Below, piece by piece: positions 1-11,410 of a stretch of 64,000 bases of DNA. The notes below the pieces were generated by a model. The model searched no databases, was not told where the DNA came from, and saw only the letters and a program-made list of their open reading frames with translations. How positions within the stretch are numbered: position 1 is the first letter of the stretch; each line of letters opens with the position of its first letter. Location: assembly GCF_023502145.1 (NCBI RefSeq), contig NZ_JAMFLI010000005.1, positions 149,481 to 213,480 on the forward strand. The letters run 5' to 3'. Position numbers and translations under genes: made by a program. The DNA is from Craterilacuibacter sp. RT1T (lineage in GTDB: Bacteria > Pseudomonadota > Gammaproteobacteria > Burkholderiales > Chromobacteriaceae).

Positions 1-97
1 CGCGCGTACGATGGCGACGCGCTGCTGCTGGCCGCCGGACAGTTGCACCGGCATTTTATAGCTGTGTTCAGCTAGGCCGACCCGCTCCAGCAGCTAG
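1..97 (-). pseudogene. Fragment of a duplicated ABC-transporter ATPase gene (cut by window edge)
   Basis: This stretch matches positions 3474-3569 inside the intact ABC ATPase gene with about two substitutions. On the minus strand it encodes the region around the ABC signature LSGGQQQR. Similarity stops abruptly near position 100, and an in-frame TAG (complement of 94-96) lies just upstream of the preserved part, so it cannot make a full ATPase. The frame is still open at the window edge, so how far it continues is unknown. It lies just downstream of the lipoprotein gene, in the same orientation as the complete copy on the other side, which points to a segmental duplication. Confidence 0.8.
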
Positions 98-127
98 ATG
101 GCTACGCCCGTAAAGGCACACTCAGCA

Positions 128-156
128 CAAAAAAGGGTGCCCGATCCGGGCACCCC
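128..156 (-). terminator. Rho-independent terminator of the lipoprotein gene
   Basis: A perfect 9-bp stem (135-143 with 147-155) with a 3-nt loop is followed, on the minus strand, by a run of six T. It sits about 20 bp beyond the lipoprotein stop codon. Confidence 0.75.
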
Positions 157-175
157 TGCTACCTGCCAGCCAAGC

Positions 176-2956
176 TCAATCGAGCACGGCCAGGCGGGCG
201 GTACGGAAGTAAATAAAGCGGTCGTACGACAGCGGGAGCGTATTCGCGTACAAGTACATCCCCACCGACCAGTTGTAAGGGTAGATCGCTGCAGCCTGCG
301 CGGTGGCCATTGGCTGGTCAAATAGCACCTGACCGTTGACCGTGATCTTCAGGAAACCACGGCCGCCTTGTGCTGCCGTGCGCTCATCAAGATAGGTCTC
401 AATCCGCACATCCTGCTCGGCGTTCGGATCGATATTGCCGACCTGCGTAATACGCTTGCCGCCCTGCGATGGATCAACGCGCTCGTCGAAGCTCAGCTGA
501 ACTTTACCCGGATTGTTCGGGTCGGTATCCACAGCCATCAATAGTACGGGGCCAAAGCCCTGCGTCTTGACCTGCCAGACAGTCGCCGGAGACTCGCCGA
601 CCGGCGCCATATGCCACGGCAGACCAGAACGACGACCGCCCAAACGGAACTGCAGCTGCCACTCATAGTGCTTACGGGTCGAGAACTGGAACGCATTGAC
701 CTGCGTGCGCAGCTTCTCCTCCACGATGCCATCGCCCGACACCACACCAATTGCGGTGAAGTCGCCGTCCTTGAACACGCGATCCTTGACGCCTTCGTTG
801 GTCAGACTGTGCCCCATCACGTTCTGTGATGACTGAGTCTGCGGGTTCCATACGTTAATGGTCACGATGTCCGAGCGGCCGATTTCCGGATTAAAGAACG
901 GTACGCTACCGCTAAAGTCGTGCGTGATTTTGCTCGCACCCAAATCAACCGGTACTTGAGTATTGCCGATGGTCGCCTTGTACGGTGCGTAAGCCACATA
1001 GGCACTGCCGCTTAGCGGTGGCGGGATAATCTCGCCACCACCATCGCCACCATCACCGCCATCACCACCGCTGTCATCGCCAAGATCGATCAGGCGGGCA
1101 GTACGGAAGTAAATAAAGCGGTCGTACGACAGCGGGAGCGTATTCGCGTACAAGTACATCCCCACCGACCAGTTGTAAGGGTAAATCGCTGCAGCCTGCG
1201 CGGTAGCCATTGGCTGGTCGAATAGCACCTGACCGTTGACCGTGATCTTCAGGAAACCACGGCCGCCTTGTGCTGCCGTGCGCTCATCAAGATAGGTCTC
1301 AATCCGCACATCCTGCTCGGCGTTCGGATCGATATTGCCGACCTGCGTGATACGCTTGCCACCCTGCGATGGATCGACGCGCTCATCGAAGCTCAGCTGA
1401 ACTTTACCCGGATTGTTCGGGTCGGTATCCACCGCCATCAACAGCGCGGGACCAAAGCCCTGCGTCTTGACCTGCCAGACAGTCGCCGGAGACTCGCCGA
1501 CCGGCGCCATATGCCACGGCAGACCGGAACGACGACCACCCAAGCGGAACTGCAGCTGCCACTCATAGTGCTTACGGGTCGAGAACTGGAACGCATTGAC
1601 CTGCGTGCGCAGCTTCTCCTCCACGATACCATCACCCGCCACCACACCTATTGCGGTGAAGTCGCCGTCCTTGAACACGCGATCCTTGACGCCTTCGTTG
1701 GTCAGACTGTGCCCCATCACGTTCTGTGCCGACTGAGTCTGCGGGTTCCATACGTTAATGGTCACAATGTCCGAACGGCCGATTTCCGGGTTAAAGAACG
1801 GTACGCTACCGCCAAAGTCGTGCGTGATTTTGCTCGCACCCAAATCAACCGGCACTTGACTATTGCCGACGGTCGCCAGATATGGCGCATGTGCAACGTA
1901 GGCATCACCGCTAGGTGGCACTAGCCCACCTTCACCGGAGTCACCGCCGGAGTCCCCGCCGGAGTCCCCGCCGCCGCTGGATTCAAGCTTCATCAGGCGG
2001 GCGGTCTTGAAGTACGCAAAGCGGTCGCCCTTGCGCGCCAGCGTATTCATACCAATAGCCCAACCATATGGCTGGTACGCACCCGCTTGCACGGTTGGCC
2101 CTTGCTGCTCATGCACTACGCGGCCGTTGACACTGATCCGAAGAAAGCCTTGGCCGCCCTGCTCGGCAGTCCGCTCATCGAGGAAAGCTTCAATACGTAC
2201 ATCATGTTCTGCCGCAGGATCCAGCCCCCCTGCATCCACGATACGCTTGGCATTTTGGGCCGGATCAATGCGCGCATCGAAATTCAGGCTCAGGCGATTG
2301 CCATTATTCCGGTCAGTATCAACCCCCATGATCAGCGAGGGCGCGAAGCCTGCGCTCTGTAAGCGCCACAAGACAGCCGGTGCTTCGCCTGGGCGGCTCA
2401 GCTTCCATGGCTGCGACAAGCTGCTGCCGGCCAGACGGAATTTCAGTTGCCATTCGAAGTGGTTGCGCGTTGGGATCTGGAAGGCATTGACTTGGGTATA
2501 CTGGGTGCCGTCGACTAGACCATCCTGTCTGCGTACACCGATCGCAGTGTAACCATCCTTCTTGAAGACATAGCGTGGAACCCCGGCATCCGTCAGGCTA
2601 TGCCCAACCACGTTCTGCTGGCTGTTGGTCTGCGGATTCCAGGCGTTAACGGTCAAGATGTCAGAGCGGCCAATCTGCTGGTTATAAAACGGAACATTGC
2701 CGCTGAAATCGTGGGTAATTTTTTCCGCACCAAGGTCGATAGGTACACTGTTTTCCCCGATCGTCGGTGCGTAAGGTGCCGTCGCAACGAACACCGCGCG
2801 CGAGGTACTGGCAGAGCGCATCATACGAGCCGTAGATACCTCCCCTTGCGACGCCATCGCGTCTTCTCCCTCGCTGGCCGCACTGGTTCCGCCACCGATA
2901 CAAGCGGTAAGCACGACCCCAAGCAGCGCTGGAAGGATAAGTTTCAATTTATTCAT
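176..2956 (-). CDS. Lipoprotein with three tandem ~280-residue domains, unknown function
   Basis: The protein is about 926 residues when started at the ATG at 2956. A GTG 14 codons upstream keeps the frame open, but the ATG start puts a lipoprotein signal at the N-terminus: basic MNKLK, a hydrophobic core and the lipobox LTAC with Cys19. It is therefore probably an outer-membrane or surface lipoprotein. Three homologous domains follow (about 54-326, 349-626, 651-926), joined by Gly/Ser/Asp linkers such as GGDSGGDSGGDSG. Domains 2 and 3 are nearly identical in DNA and protein; domain 1 has diverged. Each contains alternating hydrophobic strands, a VNG motif and a YxWxxGM-like motif near its end. 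A jelly-roll or lectin-like fold is only a guess, and I recognise no family. It is transcribed alone, behind an AT-rich 316-bp leader. Confidence 0.8.
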   Translation of the reverse strand: MNKLKLILPALLGVVLTACIGGGTSAASEGEDAMASQGEVSTARMMRSASTSRAVFVATAPYAPTIGENSVPIDLGAEKITHDFSGNVPFYNQQIGRSDILTVNAWNPQTNSQQNVVGHSLTDAGVPRYVFKKDGYTAIGVRRQDGLVDGTQYTQVNAFQIPTRNHFEWQLKFRLAGSSLSQPWKLSRPGEAPAVLWRLQSAGFAPSLIMGVDTDRNNGNRLSLNFDARIDPAQNAKRIVDAGGLDPAAEHDVRIEAFLDERTAEQGGQGFLRISVNGRVVHEQQGPTVQAGAYQPYGWAIGMNTLARKGDRFAYFKTARLMKLESSGGGDSGGDSGGDSGEGGLVPPSGDAYVAHAPYLATVGNSQVPVDLGASKITHDFGGSVPFFNPEIGRSDIVTINVWNPQTQSAQNVMGHSLTNEGVKDRVFKDGDFTAIGVVAGDGIVEEKLRTQVNAFQFSTRKHYEWQLQFRLGGRRSGLPWHMAPVGESPATVWQVKTQGFGPALLMAVDTDPNNPGKVQLSFDERVDPSQGGKRITQVGNIDPNAEQDVRIETYLDERTAAQGGRGFLKITVNGQVLFDQPMATAQAAAIYPYNWSVGMYLYANTLPLSYDRFIYFRTARLIDLGDDSGGDGGDGGDGGGEIIPPPLSGSAYVAYAPYKATIGNTQVPVDLGASKITHDFSGSVPFFNPEIGRSDIVTINVWNPQTQSSQNVMGHSLTNEGVKDRVFKDGDFTAIGVVSGDGIVEEKLRTQVNAFQFSTRKHYEWQLQFRLGGRRSGLPWHMAPVGESPATVWQVKTQGFGPVLLMAVDTDPNNPGKVQLSFDERVDPSQGGKRITQVGNIDPNAEQDVRIETYLDERTAAQGGRGFLKITVNGQVLFDQPMATAQAAAIYPYNWSVGMYLYANTLPLSYDRFIYFRTARLAVLD
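191..1993 (-). repeat. Two near-identical tandem ~900-bp units inside the lipoprotein gene
   Basis: Unit 191-1090 and unit 1091-1993 align with a period of 900-903 bp and only scattered substitutions, many of them synonymous. The third unit (from about 1994 to 2800) is clearly related but much more diverged. This indicates a recent duplication or gene conversion of the second and third domains. Confidence 0.85.
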
Positions 2957-3272
2957 CAAAGCACCAACAAAAATCCACAAAAAATTAATGCCCTCCACCG
3001 GCCATAGAGAAATCAGCTAGGTGAAAAGCAAGCAGGCACGCACTATCCTACAAACATGGATGCCTGTAAATTATTGATTTGATTGATATTTTTATATTAA
3101 ACGCTTAATAAGCGACTTTCCACGGGCTGGATAGCACGCCAGTCAAGGCGGCAAAACATCAGCATGCAAAATGGCCGAATTTATTCAACGCAAAGGGAAT
3201 TGTGATCGGAACGTTAAAAACCAATAGGCATTTAACATTCCGAGAAAGAAGTCACTACAGAGGTAGAGAAAC
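2957..3272 (-). other. AT-rich intergenic leader of the lipoprotein gene
   Basis: These 316 bp separate the ABC operon from the lipoprotein start and contain no convincing gene. The core at about 3055-3115 is strikingly AT-rich compared with its surroundings and includes TAATATAAA-like tracts on the minus strand that could serve as a -10 element. No clear terminator for the ABC operon is visible, so some read-through is possible. Confidence 0.4.
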
Positions 3273-3945
<673 letters not shown>

Positions 3946-3953
<8 letters not shown>

Positions 3954-5160
3954 GGATCGCCTCCACCGGGTCCAGCATCGCAGCGCGCCGCGCCGGAGCC
4001 CACGCCGCCAGCACGCCGGCCAGGGTTGCGATGACGGCGGTAATGATAAACAGCGATGGCGTCACCACCACCGGAAACAGCGGTGTGCCATCGCTATTGA
4101 GCGCCAGCCGGGTAAAGCCCTTGGCCAGCAAGGCGCCCAGTGCCGAGCCGCCGAGCGAACCGACCAGCCCGTAAATGGCGCCCTGCAGCAAAAACACGGC
4201 GCGAATGCGGCTGGCCGGCGTACCCATGGCGCGCAAAATGCCGATTTCGCGCTGCTTTTGTACCACCGACACCACCAGCACACTGGCAATGCCCAGTGCC
4301 ACCGCCAGCGTCACGAACACCTTGATCATATTGCTGGAGGCGCTCTGGCTTCTCAGTGCGGTCACCAGCTGGGTATTGGTTTCCTGCCAGCTGTCGGCAT
4401 CCAGACCGGTACGGGCAGAGGCCACATCGGCAATGGTGTTGGCCTGAAACAGATCGAAAGTCTTGATATAGATTTCGCTGACGTCACGCCGGTAGCCCAA
4501 GAGCGATTGCGCACCCCGCAGCGGCAGCAGCACCCAGCGCCGCGACAAGTCTTTCAGGCCGAAGTCCAGTACCGCCGTCACCAGAAAACTGTCGGCCGTG
4601 CCGGTAGCGGCCACCAGGCGCAAGCGGTCGCCCGGCTTGAGTCCCAGCTCGCGCGCAAGCTCCGAGCCTATCATCACCGAGCCTGCATCCAGGCGCAGCC
4701 GGCCGGCCTTAAGCTTGCTCTCCAGTGCGACAATCTTGAGGTAGTCCTCCAGCTCCACCCCCATCAGCACCACCGATTTTTTCACCCCGCCCTTGAGCGC
4801 AAAGCCCGGGCCGCTGGCCATCACTGCTGCGGCTTCCACCTCGGGCAAGGTGCGCACCGCCGCGAGCGAGCCGGCCCAGTTTTCTATGGTGTTTTCGCGC
4901 TGGGTGCGCGTTTCGACCGCGCTCATCACCTCGCCCTCGGGTAGCGAAAGCAGGCGCCGGTTCACGTCTTCGCGCGGCTTGAGTACGATATGCGCCTGAG
5001 TCGACAGCGTCTTGTCGATGATATTGCCCTGCAGGCCGTTGACGATGGCGGTGATATACACCACCACCGCTACGCCTATGGTGACGCCTGCCAAAATCAG
5101 CACCGTCTGGAAGCGCCCTTCCCGCATCAGGCGCCAGGCCACCGTCCAGATAAAGGCCAT
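3946..5160 (-). CDS. ABC transporter permease, FtsX/MacB-PCD/LolC-like
   Basis: The protein has 404 residues with the four-helix layout of MacB/LolCE permeases: TM1 near residues 17-40, a large periplasmic domain (about 45-270), then three C-terminal helices around 277-300, 328-350 and 365-385. The cytoplasmic motif QKQREIGILRAMG after the second helix and the C-terminal ARRAAMLDPVEAIRG are hallmarks of the FtsX-like family. The start ATG overlaps the stop of the upstream HlyD gene (TGATG), and the stop overlaps the ATPase start. It should form the membrane dimer of the tripartite exporter. LolC/E-type lipoprotein release cannot be excluded, but the adjacent HlyD protein favours a MacAB-like exporter. 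Confidence 0.88.
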
Positions 5161-6227
5161 CAGCCTTGCTCCTTCGCGCGTACCTTCTCGCCAGCCTGTA
5201 GCTGCGGCGCGCCGGGCAAGACCACCAGATCCCCGGCTTGCAGGCCGCTTTTCACCTCGGCCATGCCATCGGCCACCATGCCGGTCACCACCGCGGCCTG
5301 CTCAGCCTTGCCATCGGCCACACGCCACACCCAAGACTTGCCGGCGCGCTCGCTCACGGCGGCCGCCGGGATGGTTAACGCACTTGCCCGTTCTCCGACC
5401 ACGATCTCGGCCGACACGGTCATATTGTGTGTCAGAAAAGGCGGCAGGCTGACCGGCTGCAAAATCGCTTCCAGCGTGCCGCGCTCCAGATCCACCTGCG
5501 GCGCAATGCGCGAAAGATGCGCATCAAACGGCGCATCCGGATAAGCATCGGCCGCCACGCGCGCGCGCTGCCCGGGTTTCAGGCTGGCCAGATAACGCTC
5601 ATCCACATCCAGCCGGATCTCGGTCTTGCCGGCGGCGGCAAAACTCAGCACCGGCTTGCCGGCACTGACCACATCACCCACCTCGACTTCACGTGCGATC
5701 AGCCGCCCGGCGGCCGGAGCACGTATCAGCAATTGCGCAATCCGGGCTTCAGACGCGGCCAGTTGCCCTTGCGCGACCGTCAGGCGCGCACGCGCCAGCC
5801 TGACCTTTTTGTCTTCGGCGTCCAGCGCCGCGCGGCTGATAAAGCCCTGTGCCAGCAGGCTTTGCTGACGGCCAAACTGGCGTACGGCTTCGGCCAGCGT
5901 GGCATCGGCCTCCCTGACATTACCCTGCGCCTGCGCCAGTTGCGCCTGCGCCTCGTCCGACTCCAGCACCAGCAACACACTGCCCGCCGCCACCGCCGCA
6001 CCCTCGGCGACCGGCGTAGCCTGCACGCGTGCGGTCAGGGTGGCACCCAGCCGGCTTTCCTCGGCACTGCTGACATGGCCGGTGGTGACGATGGTTTGCG
6101 TCAGCGGATGGGGTTCAAGCCTGAGTACGGCAACTTCAGGCCCATACAGCAGACGCGGCAGCCACCACCAGGCCACCCCGAGGGCGATCAGCACGACAAC
6201 AAACAAAAAACGGAAGCGTGGCAACAT
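5160..6227 (-). CDS. HlyD/MacA-family periplasmic adaptor
   Basis: This is the membrane-fusion component of the exporter, about 355 residues when started at the ATG at 6227. Upstream in-frame codons encode sequence without a signal and overlap the divergent gene, so they are discounted. A single N-terminal membrane anchor (FLFVVVLIALGVAWWW) precedes a barrel-sandwich/lipoyl half-motif, an alpha-helical hairpin rich in Ala, Gln and Arg (about residues 75-150), the second lipoyl half (APAAGRLIAREVEVGDVV) and beta-barrel domains. It is first in a three-gene operon coupled by overlapping stop/start codons. It probably links the inner-membrane permease to an outer-membrane channel that is not encoded nearby. 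Confidence 0.88.
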   Translation of the reverse strand: MLPRFRFLFVVVLIALGVAWWWLPRLLYGPEVAVLRLEPHPLTQTIVTTGHVSSAEESRLGATLTARVQATPVAEGAAVAAGSVLLVLESDEAQAQLAQAQGNVREADATLAEAVRQFGRQQSLLAQGFISRAALDAEDKKVRLARARLTVAQGQLAASEARIAQLLIRAPAAGRLIAREVEVGDVVSAGKPVLSFAAAGKTEIRLDVDERYLASLKPGQRARVAADAYPDAPFDAHLSRIAPQVDLERGTLEAILQPVSLPPFLTHNMTVSAEIVVGERASALTIPAAAVSERAGKSWVWRVADGKAEQAAVVTGMVADGMAEVKSGLQAGDLVVLPGAPQLQAGEKVRAKEQG

Positions 6228-6290
6228 GGCGATCCATATGCGCTTAGAATGATGACTTCTTTTTACCACAGAGCACGGATCCACACTGCC

Positions 6291-6632
6291 ATGAGTCGCG
6301 CGACCTTTACCGAGAATCTTGCCTCTTTGCCCGAAGTGAGCCATCTGGCCGGGTTGAACTTGCTGGATAGCACAGGCCATACCGTTGCCACCTTGCTCAA
6401 CCAACCGGGCACTGCCGGCTCGGTACGGGTCTACGCGGCACTGGCCGCACGCTTTGGCGTACTGAATAGCGAAGCGGCACAAGCCGGTATTGCGCTCTAT
6501 GCCGAACACGGCACCGATGCTGCAGCCAACCCCGGCAAACACCCGAATATCGACCGCCTGTTTGCCGTAGTGCAAGGCAAACAAGGCCCGCTGGATGTGA
6601 TGCTGCTGCCAATCACACCCACCGCCCCATAA
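6291..6632 (+). CDS. DUF2322-family protein
   Basis: This 113-residue soluble protein has no signal peptide or membrane segment. The start ATG is 63 bp from the divergent HlyD gene. Long reading frames that begin further upstream run antisense through HlyD and are not used. I recognise the layout of the small DUF2322 family, with conserved-looking stretches HLAGLNLLD, NQPGTAGS and HPGKHPNIDRLF. The function of the family is unknown to me. It ends directly at a bidirectional terminator shared with the convergent dcuC gene. Confidence 0.7.
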   Translation: MSRATFTENLASLPEVSHLAGLNLLDSTGHTVATLLNQPGTAGSVRVYAALAARFGVLNSEAAQAGIALYAEHGTDAAANPGKHPNIDRLFAVVQGKQGPLDVMLLPITPTAP

Positions 6633-6637
6633 GCAAA

Positions 6638-6668
6638 AAGCCGCCCACCGTTCAAAGGTGGGCGGCTT
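6638..6668. terminator. Bidirectional terminator between the DUF2322 gene and dcuC
   Basis: A perfect 12-bp stem (6638-6649 with 6657-6668) with a 7-nt loop lies between the two convergent stop codons. A-rich sequence on the left provides a T tract for dcuC transcripts. Confidence 0.85.
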
Positions 6669-6702
6669 GAGCCTGAAGCCGCAAGCGATGCGGCTTGTTC
6701 AC

Positions 6703-8079
6703 TTACATAAAGAAGGCGTAGTTCAGCGACAGCGCGGTCAGCAGCGCCCCGCCCATCGGCACACTGGTACGCTTGATGATTTCAAATGGCGAAATCTTGG
6801 CAATGCCGGCACAGGCAATCACCACCGCCGCAATCGGCGACACCGAACGGCCGATACTGGAGGCCAGCTGCATAGGCAGCAACATGGTCACCGCAGGCAC
6901 GCCGAACTTGGTCGCCACTTCCGGCGCCAGCGTAGCGAAGCTGAGGAAGGAAGCGTTACCCGAGCCCATCACCACAGCGGCACCCATAATCAGCGCCACC
7001 AGCACCAGCGTCATAAATCCGCTACCCAGACCGGCGCCATCCGCCGAGTGCAACAGGGCGGAAATCGCGCCAATGGCCTTGAGCGATTCGGCAAACAGCT
7101 CGGCGCAGACAATCAGCGCCACCACCGGGCCGAACACTTTGCCCATGCCATCCAGGAAGCTGGACAAGCCGGCAAACGATGTGCGGATGGAGCGGGTACG
7201 CACCAGTTCACACGCCATACCGATAAACACGGTCAGCAGCATGCTGACTTCCACGCTGACCTTGATGTCGTTAATCACCAGCTTGGAGAAGATCATCATC
7301 AGCGCAAACGGAATCACCGGCAACAGCGCATACCAGGAAGGGGCCTGAATGGCATCGCTACCCTGCTCGTCCAGTTCTGCATGTTCACCACGGTGCTCCT
7401 GCGGATCGTAACCGGCTTTGCGGTCGCAATGGCGCTGCCAGAAGAAGTGCAGCAGCGTGGTCACGATCAGCATCGGCACAATCAGCCAGATCTGGTAGTC
7501 GACAAAGTAGGTGGTCGGATCCAGCAGGGACTGGCCGGCAGCGAAGATCGCATTGGCCTGGGTGGGCCCGATCTCGAATGCCTGCGTGGTCACGATCACG
7601 CCACAGGCCGAAGCCGGGCTGATACCCAGATTGCGCATAATCGGATACATGGTCACCATCAGCAGCAAGCCCAGACCGGTGGCCGAACTGACGAATAGCG
7701 ACACGAATACGCCGACCAGATAGCAGATGACCAGCATCAGATAGCTGGACTTGATATTCGCCACCGGCTTGACCGCGACCTTCACCAGCGCCTGCGAAGC
7801 ACCGATATGCGACATATAAGTCGCAAAACCGGCGACCGCCATAATGGTCAGGCCCAGACCGGCCGCACGCTTGGAGAAGATGCCGTTAAAGACCTCGAAC
7901 AGGTCAAACAGGGCAAAACCGGTGCTTTTATCCGCGGCCAGGATGGGGTGTATCCCCATCCAGTAAGCCACGGCAAAGATGGCCATACCGGCCAGCGCCA
8001 GCACTGCCTGCGGGTTGTAGTCCTTGATGATGGCGTAGATCACCAGACCCAGCACGAGGAGTACAAACAGTAATTCCAC
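6703..8079 (-). CDS. dcuC: Anaerobic C4-dicarboxylate transporter DcuC
   Basis: The protein has 458 residues and is almost entirely hydrophobic, with about a dozen predicted membrane helices and one hydrophilic loop near the middle (residues 215-245, HRGEHAELDEQGSDA). DcuC-type carriers exchange or export C4-dicarboxylates such as succinate and fumarate across the inner membrane, mainly during anaerobic growth. Recognisable family stretches include AFEIGPTQANAIFAA and MGSGNASFLSFATLAPE. The gene stands alone, with its own AT-rich upstream region and the shared terminator downstream. I saw no clear FNR box in front of it. This fits the TMAO respiration operon elsewhere in the window, suggesting facultative anaerobic metabolism. 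Confidence 0.88.
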   Translation of the reverse strand: MELLFVLLVLGLVIYAIIKDYNPQAVLALAGMAIFAVAYWMGIHPILAADKSTGFALFDLFEVFNGIFSKRAAGLGLTIMAVAGFATYMSHIGASQALVKVAVKPVANIKSSYLMLVICYLVGVFVSLFVSSATGLGLLLMVTMYPIMRNLGISPASACGVIVTTQAFEIGPTQANAIFAAGQSLLDPTTYFVDYQIWLIVPMLIVTTLLHFFWQRHCDRKAGYDPQEHRGEHAELDEQGSDAIQAPSWYALLPVIPFALMMIFSKLVINDIKVSVEVSMLLTVFIGMACELVRTRSIRTSFAGLSSFLDGMGKVFGPVVALIVCAELFAESLKAIGAISALLHSADGAGLGSGFMTLVLVALIMGAAVVMGSGNASFLSFATLAPEVATKFGVPAVTMLLPMQLASSIGRSVSPIAAVVIACAGIAKISPFEIIKRTSVPMGGALLTALSLNYAFFM

Positions 8080-8180
8080 CAGTGGCTCCCTAAATAATCA
8101 GAATTTAATAAAATACTGATTATAAAGGTTTGCGGCCAATCAATACAGGCTTAAGCCGCAGCCGCGCCTCTGGCCTCGCC

Positions 8181-8702
8181 TCACGCCACCTTGGGTTGCG
8201 CCAGCGCATAGACGCGCAAGGGCGGCTCGCCTTCATACAGCGCCGCATAATGGGTAAAACTCAGACCCAGTTTTTCCAGCAGGGCTTTTGATGCGAGGTT
8301 GGCATCATCGGTGATGCCCAGCACGCGCGGCAAGCCCAGCACCTCGAAAGCATGGTCGCGACAGGCGCGCGCGGCTTCATAACCATAACCTTGCCCGGCA
8401 TAAGCCGGCAGCAGGGCAAAACCGATATCCGGTGCCGGCAACACATCGCGCCGGACCAGACCGCAAATGCCGATTGCCGTATCGTCCTTTTTCAAAGCTA
8501 CGCGCCATAGGCCATAGCCATGCAAGGCATAGCTCGCCGCCGGCCCTTCGGCCAGATAGCGCAAGGCGTCGTCTACGCTACGCACTTTTTTGTCCCCGAT
8601 ATGCTGCAAAAAAGTCGGGCTATTCAATAATTCGACCAAAAAGCCGGCATCGCTCGCGCCAAGCTCGGTCAGTCGCAAATGGGGGGTTTCCAGCAGGAAC
8701 AT
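8181..8702 (-). CDS. GNAT-family N-acetyltransferase, RimJ/RimL-like
   Basis: From the ATG at 8702 this gives a 173-residue protein that begins MFLLETPHLRLTELGASD, the typical N-terminus of the RimJ/RimL-like acetyltransferase subfamily. The acetyl-CoA pyrophosphate-binding loop appears as AYAGQGYGYEAA, followed by a helix and the NLASKALLEKLGL motif near the C-terminus. An in-frame TTG ten codons upstream is less likely, because homologous proteins usually begin close to LETxRLxL. The acceptor (a ribosomal protein, another protein or a small molecule) cannot be told from the sequence. It is monocistronic, between dcuC and rhlE, both on the same strand. Confidence 0.82.
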   Translation of the reverse strand: MFLLETPHLRLTELGASDAGFLVELLNSPTFLQHIGDKKVRSVDDALRYLAEGPAASYALHGYGLWRVALKKDDTAIGICGLVRRDVLPAPDIGFALLPAYAGQGYGYEAARACRDHAFEVLGLPRVLGITDDANLASKALLEKLGLSFTHYAALYEGEPPLRVYALAQPKVA

Positions 8703-8774
8703 GGCTTTACTCTCAAAATGGAAAAGCACCAATGCAAACGCCGCCCGAAGGCGGCGCGAGCAAGGGCAACAAGC

Positions 8775-10298
<1,524 letters not shown>

Positions 10299-10356
10299 GT
10301 TCAGCTCCGGCAGCCCCGCCCATGGCAAGGCCGCAATGAATAATCAGAAAACAGCA

Positions 10357-10380
10357 ACGCCGCTCCCTATGGGGCGGCGT
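10357..10380 (-). terminator. Terminator-like hairpin after the CobD-like gene
   Basis: A GC-rich stem (ACGCCGC with GCGGCGT, extended by CCC/GGG across a one-base bulge) lies between the CobD-like stop and the rhlE start. T-rich sequence follows on the minus strand. Confidence 0.6.
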
Positions 10381-10407
10381 CAGTCAGCGGGACATCCCGC
10401 TTTCGCG

Positions 10408-11328
10408 TCAGGCAAACAAGCCGGCAATAGTCAGCAGCAGCAACAAGGCCAGCCACAGCAATACGGCACGCCAGATCAAGCCCACCGCGCTTTTCAGATA
10501 CTGCGGATCGGCTTCGTCTCCGGTGCCCAATTCCGGGCGGATCTTCAGCAAATAGTCCTGTCTGAGCGGATCGCCCAGACGCACACCGATGGCACCGGCG
10601 GCAGAAGCAAGCAAAATGCCTGCCGTATAGTTGCCCCAGGTGCGAGCTTGCGAGCGCCAGCAGTAAATCGCATCTTCGAAATTGCCCATCACGGCAAAGC
10701 TGGCCGCCGCCAGACGCGCCGGCAGCCAGTCCAGCCACAGGCCAAAACGGGCGGCAAAACGGCCGAACGGATCTTCATCGAAATTGCGCTCGCCCCACTT
10801 CTGGGTCAGCATCGCCGAGAGCCGGTACAGCAAGGCACCGCTAGGGCCCGGCAACAGCACAAACCAGAACATGGTGCCGAACACATGGCGGTAACTGTCG
10901 AGTACGCCCTGCTCTATCGCCAGGCGCGACACCTCATTCACCGACATATCCGAGGTCGGCTGACCTATCCAGCCGGACAAAGCCAGCCGGGCATCGTGGT
11001 CGCGCCCTTCGGACAAGGCCAGCGAAATCTCGGAAAACGCACTGGAAAAATGGCGAAAGCCCATGGTCAGATACAGCACCAGCACATTCCACGCCAGCGC
11101 CAGCGCCGGGTTCAGCGCATACAGGCCATAGTAGATCGCCAGCGACAACAGCACCGGCGGCAAAATCGCCACCAGCCAGGCAACGACGCCATGGCGTTCG
11201 GAGCCGGCATTGAAATTGCGCTCGAGGTGGTTGGCATAGCGGATAAACAGCAGCCACACCCTGTTTCGGTTACCCAAGGGCCGGATCTGCTCCAGAGCCA
11301 GCGCAGCAATCAAGGAAAGCAGAATCAT
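10408..11328 (-). CDS. CobD/CbiB-family membrane protein
   Basis: This 306-residue protein has several membrane segments (start, about 60-95, 160-185, 225-245, 285-305). It begins MILLSLIAALALEQIRPL, a pattern seen in the CobD/CbiB-AmpE-like family. Classical CbiB makes adenosylcobinamide phosphate, but many proteobacteria carry a stand-alone homologue without a cobalamin operon, and no cobalamin genes surround this one. Its role here is therefore uncertain: it may be a divergent paralogue or an AmpE-like regulator. It stands alone between rhlE and flgN, all on the minus strand, with hairpins on its downstream side. Confidence 0.72.
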   Translation of the reverse strand: MILLSLIAALALEQIRPLGNRNRVWLLFIRYANHLERNFNAGSERHGVVAWLVAILPPVLLSLAIYYGLYALNPALALAWNVLVLYLTMGFRHFSSAFSEISLALSEGRDHDARLALSGWIGQPTSDMSVNEVSRLAIEQGVLDSYRHVFGTMFWFVLLPGPSGALLYRLSAMLTQKWGERNFDEDPFGRFAARFGLWLDWLPARLAAASFAVMGNFEDAIYCWRSQARTWGNYTAGILLASAAGAIGVRLGDPLRQDYLLKIRPELGTGDEADPQYLKSAVGLIWRAVLLWLALLLLLTIAGLFA

Positions 11329-11410
11329 GAGTTCAAGGCGAGTGGTTGAGGGTTCTAGACGCGACTAGAAGATACCACAAAGCGGCAGCGCCGTGGCATG
11401 CGAGGCAGAT

